A DNA stretch of 21,626 bases from a virus. The notes beneath the pieces were generated by a model. It worked only from the letters and a program-made list of their open reading frames with translations, made no database searches and had not been told where the DNA came from. The position numbers were made by a program, and so were the translations under genes. The number at the start of each line of letters is the position of its first letter. The first letter of the stretch is position 1. The DNA is taken from IMG/VR virus record IMGVR_UViG_3300037170_000044, positions 1-21,626 of that record, one strand, 5' to 3'. Positions 7,229-12,805 of this stretch are shown here, one piece after another.

Positions 7229-7348
7229 CTACTTCTTTCTGTTTCGCCATACAATTTTAACGCGCGTTAACCAAAGTGCGTCATACATCTTAGCATAACG
7301 CCATTCTTTACGACGACGCTTGAACCAATGATAAATTTTGCTAAGCAT
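7229..7348 (-). CDS. 39-aa highly basic micro-protein
   Basis: A short open frame, MLSKIYHWFKRRRKEW..., rich in Arg/Lys and Trp (four Trp), ending WRNRKK. It starts 8 bases inside the end of the J-domain gene, has GGAG eight bases before its ATG, and ends where the ribosome site of the VWA gene begins (its TAG is part of AGTAGGAG). The good ribosome site and the snug fit between two real genes argue that it is translated. It may be an amphipathic helix that binds nucleic acid, membrane or a partner protein. No homologue is known to me. Confidence 0.6.
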   Translation of the reverse strand: MLSKIYHWFKRRRKEWRYAKMYDALWLTRVKIVWRNRKK

Positions 7349-7904
7349 TGTACACACTCCAAAGCATGTTAAGCTCACTCATCTTAGTACCATCGCCGTT
7401 ATTTCTGTCAGGATGATACTTCAATGCAGCGCGGCGATAGGAGGATTTATCCAACGTCTCGCCCATAAGCTGCTTGAGCCTTTGTGCTACGGTTTCTTTC
7501 GTCATCGTAGCTTGTGCTACGGGCTTGCCGTAGTTGTAGAAGAAATCTTCCGGTCGCACATGTTTGGCAGAAAGACTAATCCGTTTGTTCACAGCTTGCG
7601 CTGCTAGATCTTGAACCTCAATGAGTGTGACTCTTTGTGTGATGGCATCTGTGACAGCGACTAAACGCTCAAGCGTAAACTTGCCCCATTCGTCAAAGTA
7701 GCTCCAGACATTTGTAGCTGGATCAAAACTTCTCTGTGCTACAGGCGCATGCTTGAGAGAGAGCTTACAAATCTCAAAAATCATCTTCTCTGTTGCGCTG
7801 TTGAAGTTAATTGCGAGTTTGCCATTTCCCCAAGAAGAAAGAACTAGCTCTGCGAGCACAATTTTGTCAGAGGTGTCTTTGTGGTATTCGTAGTACACAT
7901 ACAT
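7341..7904 (-). CDS. Protein with C-terminal J-domain-like module
   Basis: A 187-aa protein. Residues about 145-187 resemble helices II-III of a DnaJ J-domain, with YRRAALKYHPDRNNGDG (HPD at 164-166) followed by SELNMLWSVYNA. The HPD tripeptide is what stimulates Hsp70 ATPase. Helix II fits AQRLKQLMGETLDKSSYRRAALKYH in two parts. The first 100 residues form another domain with FDPATNVWSYFDEWG near 60-74 that I do not recognise. The protein ends right after helix III and lacks the Gly-rich and zinc regions of DnaJ. The ribosome site is moderate (AGGG). It heads the VWA/FtsK operon. Recruiting host DnaK to remodel a replication or other complex is plausible but inferred. Confidence 0.78.
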   Translation of the reverse strand: MYVYYEYHKDTSDKIVLAELVLSSWGNGKLAINFNSATEKMIFEICKLSLKHAPVAQRSFDPATNVWSYFDEWGKFTLERLVAVTDAITQRVTLIEVQDLAAQAVNKRISLSAKHVRPEDFFYNYGKPVAQATMTKETVAQRLKQLMGETLDKSSYRRAALKYHPDRNNGDGTKMSELNMLWSVYNA

Positions 7905-7966
7905 ACACGTACCCTGTGATCTTCCCGCAGCGACGCTGCTAAGAATGTGAGTGGTGATAGAATTGT

Positions 7967-8035
7967 GAAGAGTGGGTCAGAATGATATGTCTGGTTTAAT
8001 ACAGCCCCTCAGTACCTTAGCTGTACCCACTCTTC
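7967..8035 (-). promoter_or_regulatory. Long leader hairpin upstream of the J-domain gene
   Basis: A perfect 11-bp inverted repeat, GAAGAGTGGGT (7967-7977) with ACCCACTCTTC (8025-8035), continued by a CAG/CTG pairing after a one-base bulge. It lies 62 bases before the J-domain start codon. Its arm shares TGTGAAGAGT with the hairpin at 12429-12529. Confidence 0.65.
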
Positions 8036-8147
8036 TTGTGGCCATAGTAATGGCCGAGTAGACAATTAGTTTCAACGTAGTATCGCTACGTTTACTTATA
8101 GTTCCGCCACCGAAAAGGCTTGTCTATGGAACCATTGTGAGTACAGC

Positions 8148-8191
8148 AATTAAAAAAACTACGGAGTATGCGTCCCCTACACATACTCCGT
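8148..8191 (-). terminator. Strong intrinsic terminator after the 199-aa gene
   Basis: A perfect 10-bp stem (ACGGAGTATG / CATACTCCGT, arms 8161-8170 and 8182-8191) with an 11-base loop. On the minus strand it is followed immediately by AGTTTTTTTAATT. It starts 44 bases beyond the stop of the 199-aa gene and ends that transcription unit before the J-domain operon. Confidence 0.9.
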
Positions 8192-8235
8192 ATGCTGAAT
8201 TGTAACCTTGTCAGCAAAATGCTACAACCCTGTTC

Positions 8236-8835
8236 TTACTCAGCAGCTTCAGTCGTAGCTTCAGTCTGTGAAGCCAGCAACAGCGCCAAGAAATCCGCCT
8301 GTTTGTCAGCCGGAACACCCATAGCATTGAGTTGCTTGATGAGCTTGTCAATGTCAGAGGTAGACTTCCGAGTGGGCGGCTCATTGATAGCAGTAATGAG
8401 ATCAATAGTCTCGCCGTCATGTACAGGAGTCGGCTCGCCGGCTTCTTCCTTGATCTCATCCATGTAGCCAATAGCGCGAGCTGTTTGAATTGCATTGAGG
8501 CCGTACTGGAAGATGTAGACACGCTGAGCTTCATCAGGAACTAGCGTCTCCGCACCAGTCCAAGACTTGACCTGATAACGGATAAACTCGTTCTCGTTGA
8601 AAAGTGTAAAACCTTCCCTAGCAGGCCCAGTCCACGAAACAGCCACGCCAGCGTGAGGATTAGCAGTGCCGTCCTCCAGCTTTTCCGGCTCCTTCTTGTC
8701 GGACTCAGATTTTACAGCCTTCTTCTCGATGGTAGTCTTGCCGTCGGCATCGGTTCCGAGCTTGACAAACTTGCGATAGGTGAGCTTTTCCTGAGTCAGC
8801 ACACCCGCCTGCTCCGTTACGTTTACATCTGCCAT
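8236..8835 (-). CDS. Hypothetical protein, 199 aa
   Basis: I do not recognise this protein. It has a charged N-terminal part with a Lys/Glu-rich linker (ESDKKEPEKLEDG near 44-56), a central globular part (SWTGPAREGFTLFNENEF near 67-84 and VYIFQYGLNAIQTARAIGYM near 106-125) and a Glu/Ala-rich tail. No membrane segment or catalytic motif is seen. The start is supported by AAAGGAG nine bases upstream. It forms a two-gene unit with the 86-aa gene and is followed by a strong terminator. A long hairpin lies in the space before it, which may set its expression separately. An abundant early structural or host-directed protein is possible but unproven. Confidence 0.75.
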   Translation of the reverse strand: MADVNVTEQAGVLTQEKLTYRKFVKLGTDADGKTTIEKKAVKSESDKKEPEKLEDGTANPHAGVAVSWTGPAREGFTLFNENEFIRYQVKSWTGAETLVPDEAQRVYIFQYGLNAIQTARAIGYMDEIKEEAGEPTPVHDGETIDLITAINEPPTRKSTSDIDKLIKQLNAMGVPADKQADFLALLLASQTEATTEAAE

Positions 8836-8901
8836 TTGTAGTGCTCCTTTGGTAGAACATATTCTCCATTAAAGGAGAGTTAGAGTAGAGCCTTGGCTCA
8901 T

Positions 8902-9011
8902 GTACTCTTTAGAACAGAGTGGAAGAGAGGAGAATGGCCTAGTAGAAATGATCTAGTTAATAGCTTATTCTACTGCCCAAGAGTCTCTTCAAACTCTGTT
9001 CTAAAGAATAC
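8902..9011 (-). promoter_or_regulatory. Nested long hairpin between the 86-aa and 199-aa genes
   Basis: The outer stem is TCTTTAGAACAGAGT (8906-8920) with ACTCTGTTCTAAAGA (8993-9007), 15 bp perfect, plus a GTA/TAC extension across one mismatch. Inside are GAAGAGA/TCTCTTC (8922-8928 with 8984-8990) and AGTAGAA/TTCTACT (8941-8947 with 8968-8974), continued by GGC/GCC across a bulge. The pairing is coaxial over about 110 bases with no U-tract, so it is not a simple terminator. A smaller TCTCC/GGAGA hairpin (8873-8888) lies closer to the next start codon. Confidence 0.7.
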
Positions 9012-9030
9012 ACCTCACATCTGTGTGTGT

Positions 9031-9065
9031 GTGAGAATATGCGTGATAAAGTATGCGCATCTCAC
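9031..9065 (-). repeat. Bulged hairpin after the 86-aa gene
   Basis: GTGAG-aat-ATGCG (9031-9043) pairs with CGCATCTCAC (9056-9065), a 10-bp stem with a three-base bulge, just past the stop of the 86-aa gene. No U-tract follows on the minus strand. It may protect or process the 3' end, or simply be part of the larger intergenic structure. Confidence 0.45.
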
Positions 9066-9073
9066 TTGCTGTG

Positions 9074-9334
9074 TTAGACTTCACGGTCTGCCATAGCTTG
9101 CTTGATCTGCTCATAGGTAAGACCGTTCACAGTTTCAAGAGCTGGATTAAGATTGTCGAGTAGAATATCAGTAACATCGGCAATCGCATCCAAAGTTACC
9201 TTATCTGTTCCTGTCTCAAGCCAGTAATCACGATCAAACTGATCGTCCACGGTGAGTCTGAGTATGAATGTAACCTCAATTTGCTGAGGAAATGTGGAAT
9301 CTGGCACATTCGCTGCGATTGCTGCATCTGTCAT
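9074..9334 (-). CDS. Hypothetical protein, 86 aa
   Basis: I do not recognise this acidic protein. It has a beta-strand pair around QIEVTFILRLTVDD (near 18-31) and helices around DAIADVTDILLDNL and YEQIKQAMADRE. I start it at 9334 because GGGAG lies nine bases upstream and a good promoter sits just before it. The frame is open upstream to 9406, but that part overlaps the promoter and would not be transcribed. An in-frame ATG at 9349 falls at the predicted transcription start and would give a five-residue extension (MGEHN). It is the first gene of a two-gene unit with the 199-aa protein. Confidence 0.72.
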   Translation of the reverse strand: MTDAAIAANVPDSTFPQQIEVTFILRLTVDDQFDRDYWLETGTDKVTLDAIADVTDILLDNLNPALETVNGLTYEQIKQAMADREV

Positions 9335-9355
9335 GTTATGTTCTCCCATTCTCAA

Positions 9356-9384
9356 ATGATACACCTCTCGGCGTCGATTGTCAA
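9356..9384 (-). promoter_or_regulatory. Consensus sigma70-like promoter for the 86-aa/199-aa unit
   Basis: On the minus strand TTGACA (9379-9384) and TATCAT (9356-9361) are 17 bases apart. The predicted start falls near 9349, where an in-frame ATG lies six bases past the -10 box. The -35 region TTGACAATCGA is identical over 11 bases to the one at 12615-12625. Confidence 0.82.
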
Positions 9385-9389
9385 GAGCT

Positions 9390-9442
9390 AAGATGCTGAT
9401 TTTCAAGCTATTTAGCGCATCTTTTGAAGGTTTTTCAAGCTA
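9390..9442. repeat. Short direct and inverted repeats after the 80-aa gene
   Basis: TTTTCAAGCTA occurs twice (9400-9410 and 9432-9442), the second copy ending right at the stop of the 80-aa gene. AAGATGC (9390-9396) pairs with GCATCTT (9417-9423). The stem resembles a terminator, but no clear U-tract follows on the minus strand. Confidence 0.6.
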
Positions 9443-9443
9443 A

Positions 9444-9686
9444 TTAATCGACCTCGCAGACGGCATTGAAGTGACTTTTACGGAGTTCTACTTCGGTTCG
9501 AAGTGCTTCCACATATGCCTGAGCACCTGTAACACAACCTTCGTAGAACATGCCCATGCCAAATTGACGAACGTGCTCAATATCCGCGCCGGAAATGTTA
9601 TAGGCTACCTTGAGTAAGAGAATGAGCATAGCTTCCAGCTCATTATCCTCTGGTTTCAGTGATGCGAGTTTTGGTAATGTTGGCAT
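9444..9686 (-). CDS. Hypothetical protein, 80 aa
   Basis: I do not recognise this protein. It is mostly helical, with a hydrophobic stretch MLILLLKVAYNISG (near 20-33) too short and too mixed for a confident membrane segment. It then has GMGMFYEGCVTGAQAYVEAL. The start at 9686 is chosen for the AAGGAG nine bases upstream; the frame continues to 9779, but that part runs through the base-paired leader hairpin. The hairpin base is exactly 30 bases upstream of this ATG. It is the last gene of the leftward unit that starts at the 11318-11347 promoter. Confidence 0.68.
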   Translation of the reverse strand: MPTLPKLASLKPEDNELEAMLILLLKVAYNISGADIEHVRQFGMGMFYEGCVTGAQAYVEALRTEVELRKSHFNAVCEVD

Positions 9687-9716
9687 TTTCGGATTCTCCT
9701 TTTTAGAGCCTTTAGC

Positions 9717-9810
9717 TCTCCAGAGCACATCCACGTGGGGGTCGCTATAACAGCTCGCGAAGAAGAGACTTACGGCCACTTGTTATAACAGCCTGGATGT
9801 GCTCTGGAGA
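9717..9810 (-). promoter_or_regulatory. 17-bp-stem leader hairpin upstream of the 80-aa gene
   Basis: TCTCCAGAGCACATCCA (9717-9733) and its perfect complement (9794-9810) close a structure with an inner TATAACA/TGTTATA stem (9746-9752 with 9781-9787). The apical loop contains GGCC. The base of the stem is 30 bases before the ATG, the same distance as for the hairpin at 12429-12529, leaving the AAGGAG site outside it. Confidence 0.75.
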
Positions 9811-9828
9811 ACCGAAGTTCTCCTGTAG

Positions 9829-10035
9829 CTACACTACTTGCGCCGCCAACTTTGTTTTTCTAGCAGCACGGTAACGCTTAGCGTTATTCACGATATTCGA
9901 TTGTTTATCGTGAGCACTTATACTACGTATGCTTTTCTTCATTCGCGGCACGTCCACTCTTGGAGTATTGTCAGCGCATATCCACGTAGCTTCAAGTTCC
10001 TTTACGTCGATATTGTGAATCTGTGTACTTCTCAT
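9829..10035 (-). CDS. Small basic protein, 68 aa
   Basis: I do not recognise it. The protein starts MRSTQIHNIDVKELEATW, then becomes strongly basic (RMKKSIRSISAHDKQ; NNAKRYRAARKTKLAAQVV), as expected for a nucleic-acid- or ribosome-binding peptide (inference). I place the start at 10035 because GGAGG lies eight bases upstream; an in-frame ATG at 10068 has no such site. It follows the 32-aa membrane micro-protein by 67 bases and precedes the hairpin leader of the 80-aa gene. Confidence 0.65.
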   Translation of the reverse strand: MRSTQIHNIDVKELEATWICADNTPRVDVPRMKKSIRSISAHDKQSNIVNNAKRYRAARKTKLAAQVV

Positions 10036-10102
10036 GTGTCTTGCCTCCGGTGGCACCTGCGGCGCCAATGAAAATGTTGAGATAGAATGTACTACGTGGG
10101 TG

Positions 10103-10201
10103 CTACCATGCTATAAGCATATACACAGCTAGAAGTATAACTGTGAAGCCTGCACGATAGATGAGTTTCTCATGCTTGAGATACCATTCATCTGAGAACA
10201 T
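10103..10201 (-). CDS. 32-aa single-span membrane micro-protein
   Basis: The frame reads MFSDEWYLKHEKLIYR then a hydrophobic end, AGFTVILLAVYMLIAW, long enough for one membrane span with the C-terminus at the membrane edge. A strong AAGGAG lies ten bases before the ATG. It is the third of three consecutive tiny membrane genes on this strand. Function is unknown; holin-like, exclusion or membrane-anchoring roles are all possible. Confidence 0.62.
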   Translation of the reverse strand: MFSDEWYLKHEKLIYRAGFTVILLAVYMLIAW

Positions 10202-10361
10202 TTGTTGGATTCTCCTTTTCTGCGCTTAGCCTTGCTGCGTTCCATGCCACGCGGTATGCCGCCCCACTGGTAGATGGTATCCCATCGGCGCGTACCAGTA
10301 TCAGCCTGATGCTGACTTCGTTTTTGACCTGAGCGGCTATGGCAGAGCAAGGTCTGCCAAC
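10202..10361 (-). other. Region without a confident gene between two membrane micro-genes
   Basis: A minus-strand frame crosses this stretch from a TTG at 10350, reading ...TRRWDTIYQWGGIPRG..., but it has no ribosome site and runs on into the 32-aa gene in another frame. The segment appears richer in GC than its flanks and contains GGCAGA/TCTGCC (10341-10358), a possible small hairpin. It could hold a degenerate gene or a small RNA; nothing decides between these. Confidence 0.4.
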
Positions 10362-10475
10362 TTATCTAACAACAGCAATCCATATCCATTTCACAACGTG
10401 ATATAGGATAAACCAGAATAAAATAGAGAATCCCAAACATCCTAAACATCCTATACCACGTTTACTAATACGCAT
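10362..10475 (-). CDS. 37-aa membrane micro-protein
   Basis: MRISKRGIGCLGCLGFS is followed by a hydrophobic segment, ILFWFILYHVVKWIWIAVV, and a final Arg. A basic N-terminus before one or two short spans predicts an inner-membrane protein with its N-terminus inside. CLGCLG resembles a small-residue packing motif. AAGGAG lies six bases upstream of the ATG, and the start is 27 bases beyond the stop of the 66-aa membrane gene. It appears too well placed to be chance, although it is very short. Confidence 0.62.
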   Translation of the reverse strand: MRISKRGIGCLGCLGFSILFWFILYHVVKWIWIAVVR

Positions 10476-10501
10476 GATATACTCCTTTCTGTTGTTGGTT
10501 G

Positions 10502-10702
10502 TTAATCTCTGTACTCAAATCCATCACCGTGAGAGTTCTCATTGAGCTTTCTGCCAGCTTCAACTCGTCTGACAGCTTCACGATAATAAGCGCGTTCTTG
10601 AGCTGCCGCTTTCTTCGCTTGCTCATAATTCCATATGAGCAATACAAGAATGAGTGTAAGAACGCTCAATCCTAGCATAGCAAAGATTACAATGTCATTC
10701 AT
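10502..10702 (-). CDS. 66-aa single-span membrane protein with charged tail
   Basis: MNDIVIFAMLGLSVLTLILV (continuing LLIW) is a clear N-terminal membrane span of about 22 residues. A charged helical tail follows (NYEQAKKAAAQERAYYREAV...) that could form a coiled coil outside the membrane. The start at 10702 has AAAGGAG eight bases upstream; an in-frame ATG at 10723 lacks one. Topology resembles small holins or spanin-like proteins, but there is no lipobox. It is first of three tiny membrane genes in a row. Confidence 0.72.
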   Translation of the reverse strand: MNDIVIFAMLGLSVLTLILVLLIWNYEQAKKAAAQERAYYREAVRRVEAGRKLNENSHGDGFEYRD

Positions 10703-10720
10703 TTGAATAGCTCCTTTGGG

Positions 10721-10742
10721 CATGTACGCATGTACGCATGTG
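10721..10742. repeat. CATGTACG tandem repeat
   Basis: CATGTACG occurs twice in direct tandem followed by CATGTG, filling the short space between the 182-aa gene and the ribosome site of the 66-aa membrane gene. Each unit contains the palindrome CATG/GTAC. It may be slippage-generated or a protein-binding site. Confidence 0.7.
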
Positions 10743-10743
10743 C

Positions 10744-11292
10744 CTACAGCTTGTCAAATCCGTTGTCAAACTCAGACTCAGCTTCAGCTTCTGAAGATAT
10801 GTTAGGACTAGAGATAGACTCGCTCTCTGATGCTTGCGCGAGTTCTTCTGGAGTCTCCATCCACTCAGGTTTAATCTCTAAACCATCACGAATAGCAATC
10901 TCTCTGAGAGTTCTCCTGACTTCAGGATTAAGCAAATGCGTGCTATTGTCAGAGACTTTACGCTCACTCTTGACAATATCACACATTTTTACAGGAATCT
11001 CAATTCCTGCAATCTCAGCTATATCCACAACTGAGAGATCAATCTTTCTTGCTGCAAACTCTGCTCTGGCTGCGGCGTCTTTATACTTCGCTCTCACAGC
11101 GTAATAGAGCTTATTAATCCGTGTATTCTTTTCTTTCTCATCATACCACCTAGCACGTTCTAGTGGATTCTCAGAGTTTTTCATCCAACCATACTGTGAT
11201 ACAAAAATCGGGTAATCCTTTTTCGCTTGTTTATATATCAAAAGCATTTGTACATACTCTTGATACTCTGGTAATGTGGCGCGATCTATCAT
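10744..11292 (-). CDS. Hypothetical protein, 182 aa
   Basis: I do not recognise this protein. It is helical and charged throughout (PEYQEYVQMLLIYKQAKKDY; YYAVRAKYKDAAARAEFAAR), with a region DLSVVDIAEIAGIEIPVKMC and a low-complexity acidic Ser/Glu tail (ESESISSPNISSEAEAESEF). The start is set at 11292 because AAGGAG lies nine bases upstream. The in-frame ATG at 11316 lies at or before the predicted transcription start. It is the first gene of a leftward unit that continues with three membrane micro-genes. An early host-takeover or virion-internal protein is possible, without evidence. Confidence 0.72.
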   Translation of the reverse strand: MIDRATLPEYQEYVQMLLIYKQAKKDYPIFVSQYGWMKNSENPLERARWYDEKEKNTRINKLYYAVRAKYKDAAARAEFAARKIDLSVVDIAEIAGIEIPVKMCDIVKSERKVSDNSTHLLNPEVRRTLREIAIRDGLEIKPEWMETPEELAQASESESISSPNISSEAEAESEFDNGFDKL

Positions 11293-11317
11293 TTGACCTA
11301 GCTCCTTCACTCTCATA

Positions 11318-11347
11318 AGTATACGCTTCGAGAGTGATGCTTGTCAA
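11318..11347 (-). promoter_or_regulatory. Consensus sigma70-like promoter for the 182-aa gene unit
   Basis: On the minus strand TTGACA (11342-11347) and TATACT (11318-11323) are 18 bases apart, and the AAGGAG/ATG of the 182-aa gene lies just downstream. It is the only strong promoter seen for the genes from 11292 down to 9444. Confidence 0.8.
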
Positions 11348-11542
11348 GCTGCTAGAAAGCATGGGGGGTCGATGGCTTCCCAGCTAAGTCTCATCAAATC
11401 ATCGACTTATGACCCCTACCTAATCATGGGGCGGAATTTTTGACATTCGATGCGCGGCCTTTTTCGGTTGCGTCGCCGCTTTCGCATTTCACACTTGGAG
11501 AGAGAAAGCTTTACTTGTTCTTTTTTCTTTTCTTGTTATTTT

Positions 11543-11592
11543 TCTTAGTATATTTTTATTTTTTTTTTTTTTTTTTTTTTTTTTTACTAAGA
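11543..11592. repeat. Poly(T) run of 27 flanked by an 8-bp inverted repeat
   Basis: T runs unbroken from 11559 to 11585, bounded by TCTTAGTA (11543-11550) and TACTAAGA (11585-11592). The upstream 50 bases are also T-rich. It may be an easily melted DNA element or a slippage-prone tract; its exact length in the assembly may be unreliable. Confidence 0.85.
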
Positions 11593-11765
11593 GAAAAACT
11601 TCTTAAACGAATTTGCGCAAAAACGCATTTCGCAAAGGCACCTTTTCAGCCATCGCGTGTCAAAATTTCCACCCCTACACTAGCTACCCCTCCTATGTTG
11701 CACATTTCAAAGGTTCGAGAGGCCTAGTCGATGACCCCTCATACATTGTAGTATGAGAGAGAGAA

Positions 11766-11865
11766 CAGAGTGTGCAGAGAGAGAGAGTACATGCACCTAC
11801 GCTACAGAATAAGCACAGGGATTTCTCCCTGTACTCATTCTGCATATGTTTCAGCACACACTCTG
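11766..11865 (-). promoter_or_regulatory. Nested stem-loop just after the 173-aa gene
   Basis: CAGAGTGTG (11766-11774) pairs with CACACTCTG (11857-11865). Inside, ACATGCA/TGCAT, CAGAAT/ATTCTG (11805-11810 with 11837-11842) and ACAGGGA/TCCCTGT (11815-11821 with 11826-11832) stack toward a TTTC loop. It starts 11 bases beyond the stop of the 173-aa gene. No U-tract follows, so it may process or stabilise the 3' end. Its left flank shares AGAACAGAGTG with the hairpin at 8902-9011. Confidence 0.6.
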
Positions 11866-11876
11866 CGCATGTGCTG

Positions 11877-12398
11877 TCACTTGACCATATTTAGGTCAAA
11901 CCCAAACTGCCGGCACAGGGCGCGGAAACTTTTTTCTACCGGCTCGGGCAGGAATGTTCGATTGGCCAGCAGCTTTGCTTTCAAGGCACTCAACAAAGTA
12001 AGTTGCTGTGCGCCAGTGGTCTTATCGGCCAACTTCTGAAGTTCAGCTTCACCGTACGTTTTGATGGAGTGCTCGGCGCTAGTCAAACTCTGATACCACT
12101 GTTGCATGATTCCCAGATACTCGCCGCGTGAGTCTGAGAAAATCTTGTTGTTCGCTTCGGTGAGGATTGAAGCGATAACATACAGCGTAGCACTATCTGT
12201 GACGCCGGTAGAGCTAAACTCCACATATGCGTCACGTTCCGCTTGCTTCAATGCTCCCCACTTTGCGGCAAGGGCAATGCGTTGACGTTCGTTCAACACT
12301 GACAACGGGTTAAATTCAACGGCGCCGTTTACCGGCGTCACTTTGGAGTCCGTAACCTTCACTGACTTCAACTCAGATACATTCTGTTCGTTACTCAT
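11877..12398 (-). CDS. Hypothetical protein, 173 aa
   Basis: I do not recognise this helical, soluble protein. Segments include LNERQRIALAAKWGALKQAE (near 35-54), an Ala/Thr-rich middle, SAEHSIKTYGEAELQKLADK (near 107-126) and LLANRTFLPEPVEKSFRALC near the C-terminus. No enzyme motif is seen. CGGAG lies nine bases before the ATG. The leader is unusually long and contains a branched hairpin whose base is exactly 30 bases upstream of the ATG. It is the first leftward gene after the junction region, so it is expected to be transcribed very early. A host-shutoff or regulatory role is only a guess. Confidence 0.72.
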   Translation of the reverse strand: MSNEQNVSELKSVKVTDSKVTPVNGAVEFNPLSVLNERQRIALAAKWGALKQAERDAYVEFSSTGVTDSATLYVIASILTEANNKIFSDSRGEYLGIMQQWYQSLTSAEHSIKTYGEAELQKLADKTTGAQQLTLLSALKAKLLANRTFLPEPVEKSFRALCRQFGFDLNMVK

Positions 12399-12428
12399 GT
12401 TTGTTTTCTCCGTTTACAGCGTCAATAC

Positions 12429-12529
12429 GCTGTGAAGAGTATAGGATAAGTTGGCCGCTTGCATCTTATCTTCTAGCATTGTCTAGAATACTAGAGTCAT
12501 TATGGCCGTGAAACTATACTCTTCACAGC
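12429..12529 (-). promoter_or_regulatory. Branched leader hairpin upstream of the 173-aa gene
   Basis: A perfect 15-bp closing stem, GCTGTGAAGAGTATA (12429-12443) with TATACTCTTCACAGC (12515-12529), encloses two further hairpins: GATAAG/CTTATC (12445-12450 with 12465-12470) and TCTAG/CTAGA (from 12472). This gives a three-way junction. Two GGCC motifs are unpaired or partly paired. It ends 30 bases before the ATG. Confidence 0.75.
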
Positions 12530-12595
12530 ATACTACACTGTGAGCACAGTCTCAGAGTGCCGAGTGTCACCACACATACGCGTTACACGTATTCG

Positions 12596-12625
12596 CCTCT
12601 ACTGTGCTTGTCTTTCGATTGTCAA
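12596..12625 (-). promoter_or_regulatory. Possible promoter for the 173-aa gene
   Basis: A perfect minus-strand TTGACA (12620-12625) shares TTGACAATCGA with the 9356-9384 promoter. The best -10 at 18 bases is TAGAGG, a poor match, so this would be weak or need an activator. No better promoter for the 173-aa gene was found. Confidence 0.4.
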
Positions 12626-12646
12626 AGTATAACCTAATGGTACCGT

Positions 12647-12787
12647 GGCCTAGGCCGATGGGAACGATGCTTATGCATCTCCCCCATGACTTAAGACTAG
12701 TCTTATGCTATCAGGGGAGTCAATGATAGTTTAATACTAAACTATATTCGTTTTCACACTATCTATAGTGTTTACTCTCTAGTAAAC
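12647..12787. repeat. Cluster of consecutive palindromes and short hairpins
   Basis: In order: GGCCTAGGCC (12647-12656); GATGC/GCATC (12666-12679); CTCCCC...GGGGAG (12679-12719) enclosing the perfect 14-bp palindrome TAAGACTAGTCTTA (12692-12705); TAGTTTA/TAAACTA (12727-12744); ACACTAT/ATAGTGT (12756-12771); and GTTTACT/AGTAAAC (12770-12787). Six dyads in 141 bases of noncoding DNA suggest binding sites or origin structure. Confidence 0.8.
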
Positions 12788-12805
12788 ACAAGTTACTCTC
12801 TTACT

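Larger units (their letters stand above)
7905..8235 (-). other. Noncoding leader region of the J-domain/VWA/FtsK operon
   Basis: No convincing gene. Read on the minus strand it begins with the terminator at 8148-8191. It then has a 7-bp stem (8059-8065 with 8120-8126) enclosing the AACGTAG/CTACGTT hairpin (8074-8092), a GGCCAT/ATGGCC hairpin (8040-8055) and the long hairpin at 7967-8035. A TATAAG box near 8095-8100 is the best -10 candidate, but no good -35 lies at the right distance, so the promoter is unresolved. A 22-codon ATG frame beginning in the GGCCAT hairpin has no ribosome site and was not called. Confidence 0.6.
11348..11876. other. Noncoding region with poly(T), GTCGATG motifs and stem-loops
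   Basis: No credible gene. The region holds GTCGATG (11368-11374) facing CATCGAC (11400-11406), with GGGGTC/GACCCC as an alternative pairing, and a further GTCGATG at 11727-11733 next to GACCCCT. CTCATAC/GTATGAG (11738-11757) is a further hairpin. The middle is pyrimidine-rich and ends in a 27-base T run. The right end carries the stem-loop at 11766-11865. A plus-strand frame across the T run encodes only a Phe/Leu-rich artefact. Confidence 0.6.

Noticed and set aside
8041-8055. Hammerhead or other self-cleaving ribozyme in the leader hairpins
   Set aside because: No CUGAUGA...GAAA core or other known catalytic core was found in any of the hairpins.
9335-9406. Upstream extension of the 86-aa gene
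   Set aside because: Contains the promoter at 9356-9384; AGGAG-type site favours 9334.
9687-9779. Upstream extension of the 80-aa gene
   Set aside because: Runs through the 17-bp leader hairpin; AAGGAG favours 9686.
10129-10350. 73-codon minus-strand frame starting at TTG
   Set aside because: No Shine-Dalgarno site; the 32-aa membrane frame overlapping it has AAGGAG and a coherent hydrophobic segment.
11440-11727. Plus-strand frame over the poly(T) tract
   Set aside because: Codes a Phe/Leu homopolymer stretch created by the T run, without a ribosome site.
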